Source: Proteiniphilum sp. UBA4084 (lineage in GTDB: Bacteria; Bacteroidota; Bacteroidia; Bacteroidales; Dysgonomonadaceae). Taken from it: a DNA stretch of 23,442 nucleotides. Below, piece after piece: positions 7,759 to 14,593 of this stretch; position 1 is the first letter of the stretch, and the number at the start of each line of letters is the position of its first letter. Position numbers and translations under genes: made by a program. The DNA lies in the NCBI GenBank assembly GCA_002383605.1, contig DFYK01000135.1, forward strand, positions 1-23,442, given 5' to 3'. A model generated the notes under the pieces. That model was not told the DNA's origin. It did no database searches and saw only the letters and a program-made list of their open reading frames with translations.

Positions 7759-8678
7759 GGATTGTTCCGTTTGAAGAATAGTTTCACATCCTGCAGCCAG
7801 CGTTCAAAGGGACTGCATTCAATCTTCAGGAAACTGTCGGAAAGAGAAGAAGGTTCGAATGCGGCGGTTTTGAAATCACCCCACACATATTCTGCCAGCT
7901 CAGGATAATCGATATACGGATTGCGGTTTTTTTGAATACGGTAAACTTCTTCATTTCGGCGTACCTCCTTGATGCTGACAGGATCCTCCCGGTGCCATTT
8001 CAGCATGAGTTGTAGTGACCAGTCACTGAAGCCGGGATAGCGACTACCTCCCACCTGATCGGAATCCCACTGAGGTAATTGCTCCTCGTAAGCGGTAACC
8101 ACATAGAAATAAGTACGGGCAAAATCTCCTTTATAAGCGTCAATCGGTTCAAAGATTGTTTTTGCGTAGTCTCCGAATGTATTTTGTCCGATCCTGGAGC
8201 CGTTGGATGATTCCCAGTAGGTGATACCGGCCTCTCCAAAAGGGAGGTTACCACGACGGTTGTTCACGTATCCATCGGCAGGATAGAGGTGAAACAGATC
8301 CGACTCCAGTGACTGTGACCCTTTGAACCAACTCTTCGGCAATATATGTTCCCGGTTGTAACAGTCACCCTCCCTACGATAGGAACCACAACGGTCATTT
8401 CTGAAATCATACAGGTATTCGGCCCCTTTTTCAGGATCATCAGAATACATGTCCCACACTTTGTTATTCTTCTGACTGTCTGTCAACAGGAATACTTCCC
8501 ACAGATCGTCATAAGCGATCACCTGCGGATCTTTTATAATCTGAAACAATGCCGTTTTTAATTCGGCTCCTCTTTTACCTTCTGCTCCGGCATAATAGCC
8601 GTTGGGCACCTGTGCACCAAGGGTGCAGGCAACAAATAAAAAGAAGGCAGCAACGAGACAGTGCTGTAAATAATTCAT
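7755..8678 (-). CDS. endonuclease I family secreted nuclease
   Basis: A 307-residue protein of the EndA/Dns (endonuclease I) family, non-specific extracytoplasmic nucleases. The N-terminus (MNYLQHCLVAAFFLFVACTLGAQ shortened here to its pattern: hydrophobic residues 5-21, then GAQ) is a signal peptide, possibly a lipoprotein signal at Cys18. The catalytic motif is CYNREHILPKSWF from 106, with His111 as the predicted general base. The following metal-site region reads VNNRRGNLPFG. The aromatic SRYPGFSDWSLQLMLKWH stretch with DPVS is also typical. It is the first gene of a unit with the metallophosphoesterase and rnhB and has a strong TAnnTTTG promoter. Preferred substrate (DNA or RNA) is not decidable here. 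Confidence 0.9.
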   Translation of the reverse strand: MNYLQHCLVAAFFLFVACTLGAQVPNGYYAGAEGKRGAELKTALFQIIKDPQVIAYDDLWEVFLLTDSQKNNKVWDMYSDDPEKGAEYLYDFRNDRCGSYRREGDCYNREHILPKSWFKGSQSLESDLFHLYPADGYVNNRRGNLPFGEAGITYWESSNGSRIGQNTFGDYAKTIFEPIDAYKGDFARTYFYVVTAYEEQLPQWDSDQVGGSRYPGFSDWSLQLMLKWHREDPVSIKEVRRNEEVYRIQKNRNPYIDYPELAEYVWGDFKTAAFEPSSLSDSFLKIECSPFERWLQDVKLFFKRNNP

Positions 8679-8726
8679 TTCTTATATGATAAGGCAGAAT
8701 CATTTTGGAATGATTCCGGCAAACGG

Positions 8727-8756
8727 CAAATATAATGAATTCATCGAAGCGCCCAA
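8727..8756 (-). promoter_or_regulatory. promoter of the endonuclease-metallophosphoesterase-rnhB unit
   Basis: On the minus strand TTG (8754-8756) is followed after 19 nt by TATATTTG (8727-8734), a good match to the two-part Bacteroidota consensus. The predicted leader is about 40 nt. Confidence 0.7.
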
Positions 8757-8814
8757 TACGGAAAGGGTGAAAAAACAAAAAAATGTTTAGGAATAGACTG
8801 ACTGATGCAAGCAA

Positions 8815-10194
8815 TCAGGAGTTGAGAATCTTTTCAATTTCTTCGATGTCGGAACGAAATCCTTTGTCAACCTCATAAAAATTTTTTACGGTGTTGCATG
8901 CATGGAGTACCGTGGCGTGATTGCGATTACCTACCTGCACGCCTATTTGGGAAAGGGACAGTTCCGTATGTTTTTTGATAAAATACATGGTCACCTGACG
9001 AGCCTGTACAATTTCACGTTTACGGGAAGAAGACTGAATCAATTCTTTTTTGATGTTGAAGAATTCCGATACCGTATCCTGAATTTTCTGTACAGTGATG
9101 CGCTTACGTTCAAATTTTATACTCTGTTCCACCATCCGTCGGGCCAGATTCATGTCGATCTCCCGATTGTTGATGATGGAATGCGCCATCAAAGAAACCA
9201 CAATACCCTCCAGATCACGCACATTCTCCGTCACATGCTCAGCGATAAATTCAATCACGTTGGCTGGAATCGAAAGGCCATCGGACAATATCTTGTTCTG
9301 CAGAATCTTCTTACGAAGTTCCTTATCGGGACGCTCCAGTTTGGAAGTGAGTCCCCAGCGAAAACGGGTCAGCAGACGCTCTTCCATCCCCTGCATATCC
9401 ATGGGGGCACAATCTGAGGTCATCACCAGTTGTTTGTTGTTCTGATGCAAGTGATTGAATATGTGGAAGAAGGTGTTTTGCGTTTTTTCCAATCCCGAGA
9501 GTTCATGAATATCGTCGATGATAAGTACATCAATACTCTGGTAGAAATTGATGAAGTCGTTGATCGTATTGAACCTGCGGGCATCGGTAAACTGCACTTT
9601 AAAGAGATGAGCAGACAAATACAACACTTTTTTTTCCGGGAAAAGAGCCTCGACTTTCGAACCGATGGCATGACAAAGATGTGTCTTTCCCACACCCGAA
9701 TGTCCATGCACAAAAAGAGGGTTGAATGCTGTTTTTGCAGGGTTATTGGCTACAGCCTCGGCGGCAGTACGTGCCAGACGGTTACTCTCTCCCTCAAAGA
9801 AATTGTGAAAAGTGTACTTTGAATTGATCTGGGAATCAAACTCCGATGTTTCCACCCTGTCGAACGGACTGGGCACCTTGGCGGTGACTTTTTTAGGTGG
9901 CTTGCTTTCCCCCCGAAGTTCGACAGCCGTATTGCTCTCAGTCTCTACAAGAATGCGATAATTGAGAATGGTACCCTCACCTATTTCACGATAAAGGGTC
10001 TGCTGAATAAGATCGAGATATTTATCTTCCAGATATTCATAGAAAAACTGACTGGGAACCTGTACCGTAAATACATGATCCTGATATTTCAGTGGCACAA
10101 TAGGGAGAAACCAAGTATTGAATGCCGGTTCGGGGATATTATCCCGAATAACATTCAAACAATTGTTCCATAAAAAACGATAGTCACTCTTCAT
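8815..10194 (-). CDS. dnaA: chromosomal replication initiator DnaA
   Basis: AAA+ initiator that binds DnaA boxes and opens the origin. The 459 residues show all four domains. Domain I is at 1-85 (FLWNNCLNVIRDNIPEPAFNTWF-type, the DnaB/partner-binding fold) and is followed by a short linker to about 120. The AAA+ domain has Walker A GHSGVGKT at 164-171 and Walker B LIIDD at 224-228. The C-terminal helix-turn-helix carries the DnaA signature VGNRNHATVLHACNTV from about 421. The ATG at 10194 opens directly onto the canonical MKSDYRFLWNNCL sequence. It is monocistronic as far as visible, with a promoter candidate far upstream (10427-10460) and thus a leader of over 200 nt. No convincing terminator follows the stop. 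Confidence 0.97.
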   Translation of the reverse strand: MKSDYRFLWNNCLNVIRDNIPEPAFNTWFLPIVPLKYQDHVFTVQVPSQFFYEYLEDKYLDLIQQTLYREIGEGTILNYRILVETESNTAVELRGESKPPKKVTAKVPSPFDRVETSEFDSQINSKYTFHNFFEGESNRLARTAAEAVANNPAKTAFNPLFVHGHSGVGKTHLCHAIGSKVEALFPEKKVLYLSAHLFKVQFTDARRFNTINDFINFYQSIDVLIIDDIHELSGLEKTQNTFFHIFNHLHQNNKQLVMTSDCAPMDMQGMEERLLTRFRWGLTSKLERPDKELRKKILQNKILSDGLSIPANVIEFIAEHVTENVRDLEGIVVSLMAHSIINNREIDMNLARRMVEQSIKFERKRITVQKIQDTVSEFFNIKKELIQSSSRKREIVQARQVTMYFIKKHTELSLSQIGVQVGNRNHATVLHACNTVKNFYEVDKGFRSDIEEIEKILNS

Positions 10195-10556
10195 TGAATC
10201 CTATAATGATCTGCATTCTATTCCAAACAGGAATACAAATTTTCAAAAAAAAAACGAGATAAAAAAATGTACCTTTTTTAAAAAAAACTGTTCCCTAAAA
10301 ATAACGCTATTTATCAACGGGATACCTACAAGGCTCTGTAGTTCAATATTCCAGACAAATCAACCAAGTCAAACAGGGCTGATTAACAACATTTTACAAT
10401 AAAAGAACTTCTTGCTCTTGGAATTACAAATATATTACATTTTTGTTACTTTCAGCCCAATAACCAATGAGTTTTGTTCTGATTTCTCTCAAGCCTTTTA
10501 TTTAGAATGATTCTATTTAAATTTATCCGGCGGTACAAAACTGAAACTTCTGTAAC
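10195..10556. other. 362-bp AT-rich gap upstream of dnaA; possible but unproven origin region
   Basis: No gene is visible. The part nearest dnaA has long A/T tracts: A10 around 10246, A7 around 10261, and T6-A8 near 10274-10287. It also holds TTATCAACG (10311-10319, 7 of 9 against the TTATCCACA DnaA box) and a small hairpin CTACA-6nt-TGTAG (10326-10341). No cluster of good DnaA boxes is present, so an oriC call is not supported. The AT-rich tract could equally be an unstructured leader for dnaA mRNA. Confidence 0.4.
10427..10460 (-). promoter_or_regulatory. candidate dnaA promoter
   Basis: TATATTTG on the minus strand (10427-10434) is an exact TAnnTTTG match, with TTG at 10458-10460, 23 nt upstream, slightly wide for the consensus. 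It is the best promoter-like site between mlaD and dnaA and implies an untranslated leader of about 225 nt. Confidence 0.5.
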
Positions 10557-11465
10557 CTAAAACAAGCGCACCTTAATGCTTAAATATCGTTCCGGATTTT
10601 GACGGATATCTTCGAGCAGTTTTGTTGCAGTATCGATGGTTGCATTCAGGCTGTCGTGCAATTTTGTGTCATTCATCAGTAAGCCCAGAGAGTTGTCACT
10701 GCTGTTCATTTTCCCTGTCAGTATTTTCAGATTGTTCACCGTCTCATCGATAGCGGCAAAAGTACCTGTCAGATCCATTTGATTTAACTCGCCGGAAATA
10801 TCTTTCAAATCGGTCGTGACATCAGAAAGATTGTTACTGATCAGGGGCAGATCGGCTTCCAGTACATTTATCATCCTGTTTAGGCTTTCGCTGGAGCGGT
10901 TCAACTGTGTCACGGTACTTCCTATCCCTTCAAGAGATTGTGTCCACATAGGATGCGCCATGAGTTTATTCAAGGAGTAAACAATCGAATCAATGCGGAG
11001 CAGAATAGAATCTGCCCTGGGCATTGCTTTTGCAACACCATCCATAAGACCGAATTCTTTGGCGCCGGTAAGGGTATCGCCGGGCTGAAGGTAAACCTGA
11101 GAAGGCACCATCACCAGGTTTACCGTGGAGGCACCGAACATATCAACTCCATATTCAAGATAACTGCCCTTTGTTATGTGCAGAGGCTCCTTCAGATTGA
11201 TCCCGACAGCAAAAAGCATCGGATCATCACTCATCATACTGATGTTGTTGATCAGCCCAATCTGATATCCTTTCACATACACGGGAGATGAGATAAGTAG
11301 CTTGGAAACATCACTGAATACGGCATAATACTGATTTTGTTTCTTGAGTACGTTGATTCCTTTCAGGAAATTAATCCCGAAATAAATCATGGCAATGCTG
11401 GCAATGAATGCCAGGCCAATGAGTGCATATCTGTTTAGGTTTGTCTTCATAGGTTCATCAATCAT
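10557..11465 (-). CDS. MlaD-like MCE family protein
   Basis: A 302-residue protein with a short cytoplasmic N-terminus, one membrane helix (about 13-31, IGLAFIASIAMIYFG) and one MCE domain (about 40-115, YYAVFSDVSKLLISSPVYVKGYQIG). A long helical and amphipathic region follows (about 150-280), rich in NLSDVTTDL- and LNQMDLTGT-like repeats. MCE proteins are periplasmic substrate-binding parts of lipid transporters. The ABC partners (mlaE/mlaF) are not in this window. Its ATG shares one base with the stop of the amidase gene (TAATG), indicating coupled translation. An internal Met at residue 6 is an alternative start. The MCE family is confident; phospholipid transport is from family knowledge. 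Confidence 0.9.
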   Translation of the reverse strand: MIDEPMKTNLNRYALIGLAFIASIAMIYFGINFLKGINVLKKQNQYYAVFSDVSKLLISSPVYVKGYQIGLINNISMMSDDPMLFAVGINLKEPLHITKGSYLEYGVDMFGASTVNLVMVPSQVYLQPGDTLTGAKEFGLMDGVAKAMPRADSILLRIDSIVYSLNKLMAHPMWTQSLEGIGSTVTQLNRSSESLNRMINVLEADLPLISNNLSDVTTDLKDISGELNQMDLTGTFAAIDETVNNLKILTGKMNSSDNSLGLLMNDTKLHDSLNATIDTATKLLEDIRQNPERYLSIKVRLF

Positions 11466-12559
11466 TATTTCACGCGCTTTCCGTCTTCAAATTCAACGAT
11501 GAAAGCATCTTTGAATTTTCTTCTCACTTCTCTGAGTATCTTTTCGATTTCAGCCTGATTTGTGGTACTTCCGTATGTATATTTATAGGTGCCACCATCG
11601 GTATAAAAATCTACCGGATCTAGTCCTTTAAAAGCTGACGCCCCGTTGTTATATTTGCGCGAGGATATGAGAAACTGAACACGATATTCTCTTGTATTTC
11701 CTACTGCAACCGTAGATTGTGAAACGTCAAACTGCCTGTTGTCCGTGCCGGAGCCGGTAAAAACATGACTTTTCTTGTCATATTCACGCTTGTATTCTTT
11801 AAATCCCTGATAAATGGAGGAAGCCAGTGAATTCTGACCACTCGCACTCTTCATATAGGTCTCTTCCTGTTTGTTGCTGATATAGCCCAGTTCAACCAGA
11901 ATACTCGGCATGGCTACCTCTCTGAGCACCAGAAAACCGGCCTGCCGCACACTCCTGTTAACACGTTTTGAACTGTTAACCAGATGATTCTGCACGAGTG
12001 TGGCCAGGTAAACACTTTGCGTAAGGAACTCGTTGGCCATAAATTCAAAAATTATATAAGATTCCGGCTCATTGGGATTAAAGCCTTCATATTTTACAGA
12101 ATAATCATCTTCGTACATGATCACGGCATTCTCTGCTTTGGCTACATCCAGGTTGTCTTTGCTACGGTGTAGACCCAGCACGAATGTCTCCACCCCCTGG
12201 GGAGAGGTACGACGCCGGTCGAGTGCATTACAGTGGATTGATATGAATAAATCGGCATGCGACTTATTTGCTATTTCAGCCCGTTGATTCAATTCCACAA
12301 AACGGTCGGTGTTGCGGGTATACAGCACTTTCACGTCGGGATGATTCTCCTCGATCAGCTTCCCAACTTTCAGACCGACGGAGAGCACGATATCTTTCTC
12401 TTTAGATGAGGAGCCCACAGCTCCCGGGTCTTTGCCTCCGTGACCAGGATCTATTACCACGGTAAAACTGTTGTTTTGCGGGCTGGCGGAATGACCGGAA
12501 AAGAAAGGTATGAACGCACCCAAAAAAAGTAATAATAATAACTTTTCACAAGGTTTCAT
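11465..12559 (-). CDS. N-acetylmuramoyl-L-alanine amidase, SPOR-like C-terminus
   Basis: Zinc amidase of the Amidase_3 (AmiC/CwlM) family, which cuts the bond between N-acetylmuramic acid and the stem peptide, typically during cell separation. The 364 residues begin with a signal peptide (hydrophobic 7-21). Zinc and catalytic positions are His40 in VVIDPGHGGKDPG, Glu54, His109 in SIHCN and Glu223 in ILVELGYISN. A linker of about 30 residues leads to a C-terminal module of roughly 75 residues (EYRVQFLISS...) that resembles a SPOR peptidoglycan-binding domain. It is first in a unit with the MCE gene and has its own TATTTTTG promoter element just downstream of the terminator of the preceding gene. 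Confidence 0.93.
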   Translation of the reverse strand: MKPCEKLLLLLFLGAFIPFFSGHSASPQNNSFTVVIDPGHGGKDPGAVGSSSKEKDIVLSVGLKVGKLIEENHPDVKVLYTRNTDRFVELNQRAEIANKSHADLFISIHCNALDRRRTSPQGVETFVLGLHRSKDNLDVAKAENAVIMYEDDYSVKYEGFNPNEPESYIIFEFMANEFLTQSVYLATLVQNHLVNSSKRVNRSVRQAGFLVLREVAMPSILVELGYISNKQEETYMKSASGQNSLASSIYQGFKEYKREYDKKSHVFTGSGTDNRQFDVSQSTVAVGNTREYRVQFLISSRKYNNGASAFKGLDPVDFYTDGGTYKYTYGSTTNQAEIEKILREVRRKFKDAFIVEFEDGKRVK

Positions 12560-12573
12560 GTGAATTCTTTTTG

Positions 12574-12581
12574 CAAAAATA
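12574..12581 (-). promoter_or_regulatory. amidase-mlaD promoter, -7 element
   Basis: TATTTTTG on the minus strand matches TAnnTTTG exactly and gives a leader of about 10 nt. The -33 region would fall within the terminator hairpin at 12600-12636, where only a T-run is present. Confidence 0.5.
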
Positions 12582-12599
12582 AGGATAAATATCGGATTG

Positions 12600-12636
12600 A
12601 AAAAGAATGAGCCACAATAGGCAGCTCATTCTTTTT
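12600..12636 (-). terminator. intrinsic terminator of the thioredoxin-like gene
   Basis: A perfect 13-bp inverted repeat, AAAAAGAATGAGC (12600-12612) and GCTCATTCTTTTT (12624-12636), with an 11-nt loop. On the minus strand it lies 22 nt after the stop codon and ends in a T-run, the expected form for a terminator. Confidence 0.9.
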
Positions 12637-12657
12637 GTTCCGGTATGACAGAAACCG

Positions 12658-13770
12658 TTACGGCATCAATTCCGCCAGCTTCGCATCGAGGGCAGCCCCC
12701 CTCAGATCCTTTTCGATGATGACACCTTCCTTATCCAAAAGAACGGTGTGTGGTATGCCGTTGATGGCATACAGGTCTACGATAGGACTTTCCCAGTATT
12801 GCAGATCGGACATCTGTGGCCAGGTCATCTTCAGATCTTTGATACCCTGGGTCCATGCCCCGTGATCCTGATCCAATGAAACACCTACAACCTCGAAACC
12901 TTTCGATTTATACTTGTCGTAGGCAACCACCACGTTGGGCATCTCCTGCCGGCAGGGACCACACCAGGCAGCCCAGAAATCCACCAGCACATATTTCCCC
13001 GTCCCGGCATAGTCGGAGAGAGAGACATCATTGCCTTGGGGATCTTTCAACGTAAAATCGACAAATTTTTTACCCACTGCCACATTCTCCAGGTTCTCAA
13101 GGCGTGTGATGACACGTTGAATATTTTTCCGGGCTTTGAACTTGTCATCGGCAAGGCCCAGCAGCTCCTTTTGCTGTTCTGGGGAGAACATGGAAGAAGA
13201 GGATAGGAAGGCGTATTTTCCAAGCTCATTCCCGATATTTTCTTTGATAAAATTGAAATTCAGATCGCTTATCCGATTACTGATATTATCATAATTCGTA
13301 TTGATTTCCGCTTCCAAAGAATCGGTCATGATACCTTCGGCGTTGGCAGCATTATATTGCTCCATCACGCCGCGGATACTTTTCACCAGGTCCCGCTGTT
13401 TCAATCTGAAATCGGTGTAGGCATTGTTTACCTTTGTACCTTTTATCGTTACGACAGTATCGAACAACACATCGATCTTACCCGGCTCAATCAATACCGG
13501 TACCCGGCTTTCCTGCTGCGGATTTACTGCCGGATCAAGCGAAATAAAACGAAGCACCGTGCTGTCTGCCACTCCCTTTAACGAGAATGAGCCGTTTGTG
13601 ACTACCAGCGTATCCACAACGACCATGGCATCGTTGGTCATTTCCTGTACATACACGTTTGTGCCTTCATAGGCCTCATCTGCAACCGAACCGCTGATTG
13701 TATAATTCTTGCCGTTCTGGCAGGAGAGAACGAGTCCGGCCGTTAAGAAAAGAAACAATAACTTTCTCAT
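12658..13770 (-). CDS. TlpA/thioredoxin-like lipoprotein with N-terminal DUF4369-like domain
   Basis: An exported thiol-disulfide oxidoreductase of the type abundant in Bacteroidota. The start at 13770 gives MRKLLFLFLTAGLVLSC, a lipoprotein signal with Cys17; a longer reading from 13860 adds 30 residues in front of a clear signal peptide and is rejected. Residues about 23-115 resemble DUF4369 (YTISGSVADEAYEGTNVYV), about 120-225 are helical, and about 230-370 are the thioredoxin fold with FWAAWCGPCR (Cys270/Cys273) and the cis-proline GIPHTVL (Pro340). The likely role is reduction or isomerisation of periplasmic or outer-membrane cysteines. It is single, with its own promoter and terminator, and is divergent from rpe. 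Confidence 0.92.
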   Translation of the reverse strand: MRKLLFLFLTAGLVLSCQNGKNYTISGSVADEAYEGTNVYVQEMTNDAMVVVDTLVVTNGSFSLKGVADSTVLRFISLDPAVNPQQESRVPVLIEPGKIDVLFDTVVTIKGTKVNNAYTDFRLKQRDLVKSIRGVMEQYNAANAEGIMTDSLEAEINTNYDNISNRISDLNFNFIKENIGNELGKYAFLSSSSMFSPEQQKELLGLADDKFKARKNIQRVITRLENLENVAVGKKFVDFTLKDPQGNDVSLSDYAGTGKYVLVDFWAAWCGPCRQEMPNVVVAYDKYKSKGFEVVGVSLDQDHGAWTQGIKDLKMTWPQMSDLQYWESPIVDLYAINGIPHTVLLDKEGVIIEKDLRGAALDAKLAELMP

Positions 13771-13800
13771 TTTAATCTCTTTTTTATGTTTAAACATGGA

Positions 13801-13808
13801 CAAAGATA
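13801..13808 (-). promoter_or_regulatory. promoter of the thioredoxin-like gene, -7 element
   Basis: TATCTTTG on the minus strand is an exact TAnnTTTG match about 30 nt upstream of the ATG at 13770. This supports the shorter start, because a start at 13860 would lie upstream of the promoter. Confidence 0.65.
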
Positions 13809-13836
13809 GTAAAATGTCCGTATAAATCGCGCTAAG

Positions 13837-13867
13837 TTGATGATATAAAAAAATTTCCATACCTTTG
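13837..13867 (+). promoter_or_regulatory. rpe promoter
   Basis: TTG (13837-13839), 20 nt, then TACCTTTG (13860-13867): an exact two-part Bacteroidota promoter. The predicted leader before the ATG at 13891 is under 20 nt. Confidence 0.75.
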
Positions 13868-13890
13868 AAACATAAATTTGCAATAAGTAT

Positions 13891-14541
13891 ATGGGTACGA
13901 TGGTAGCACCGTCATTGCTGGCGGCCGATTTTTTGAACCTGGAGAGAGACCTTGAAATGCTTGACCGCAGTGAGGCTGACTGGATCCATCTCGACATCAT
14001 GGATGGTGTTTTCGTGCCGAACATCTCTTTCGGATTTCCGGTGATCAGTCTATTGAGGAAAGTGACCAAAAAGCCTTTGGATGCCCATCTGATGATTGTT
14101 CAACCCGATAAATTCGTGGATGAGATAGCCGCCGTGGGTGCCACCTATATGAACGTACACTATGAAGCCTGTACCCATTTGCAAAGGGTGGTCCAGGAGA
14201 TCAGAAAGAAAGGCATGAAGCCGGCCGTCACACTGAATCCACACACCCCGATATCCCTGCTGGAGGATATCTTACCAGATCTGGACATGGTTCTGCTGAT
14301 GTCGGTAAACCCCGGTTTCGGCGGACAACAATTTATCGAACATTCCGTGAGAAAAGTAGATCAACTCAAAAAGATGATCCTGAAACAACATACTTCAACC
14401 CTCATTGAGGTAGATGGAGGAGTAAACCTCGATACTGGAAGAAGACTTGTTGACGCTGGTGCGGATGTCCTGGTCGCTGGAAGCTTTGTCTTCTCTTCGG
14501 AAAACCCCGAAGAAACCATCCGGCTGTTGCGGGCACTGTAA
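13891..14541 (+). CDS. rpe: ribulose-phosphate 3-epimerase
   Basis: Pentose phosphate pathway enzyme interconverting ribulose 5-phosphate and xylulose 5-phosphate, a cytoplasmic TIM barrel with a divalent metal. The 216 residues match the family length. Metal and catalytic residues are visible: Ser9 region APSLLAADF, His33/Asp35 in WIHLDIMDGVFVPN, His66 in LDAHLMI and Asp175 in IEVDGGVN. The phosphate-binding loops are SVNPGFGGQ and VAGSFVF. A second ATG at codon 4 is an alternative, but the first fits the promoter distance. comEC follows after 52 nt and may be cotranscribed. Confidence 0.97.
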   Translation: MGTMVAPSLLAADFLNLERDLEMLDRSEADWIHLDIMDGVFVPNISFGFPVISLLRKVTKKPLDAHLMIVQPDKFVDEIAAVGATYMNVHYEACTHLQRVVQEIRKKGMKPAVTLNPHTPISLLEDILPDLDMVLLMSVNPGFGGQQFIEHSVRKVDQLKKMILKQHTSTLIEVDGGVNLDTGRRLVDAGADVLVAGSFVFSSENPEETIRLLRAL

Positions 14542-14593
14542 TTTCGATTTCTCTGTTCTGGCCGTAATTCCCTTTATTTCAGGCGCGCAAATT

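Noticed and set aside
8797..8817. CTGAT-7nt-ATCAG inverted repeat at the dnaA stop as a terminator
   Set aside because: The stem is only 5 bp with two G/C pairs and overlaps the coding end; no adjacent T-run on the minus strand.
8915..9417. Open frame on the plus strand opposite dnaA
   Set aside because: It is antisense to intact DnaA domains and has no promoter or protein signature of its own.
13771..13860. A longer start for the thioredoxin-like lipoprotein at 13860
   Set aside because: It would put 30 residues before an obvious lipoprotein signal and would place the TATCTTTG promoter inside the gene.
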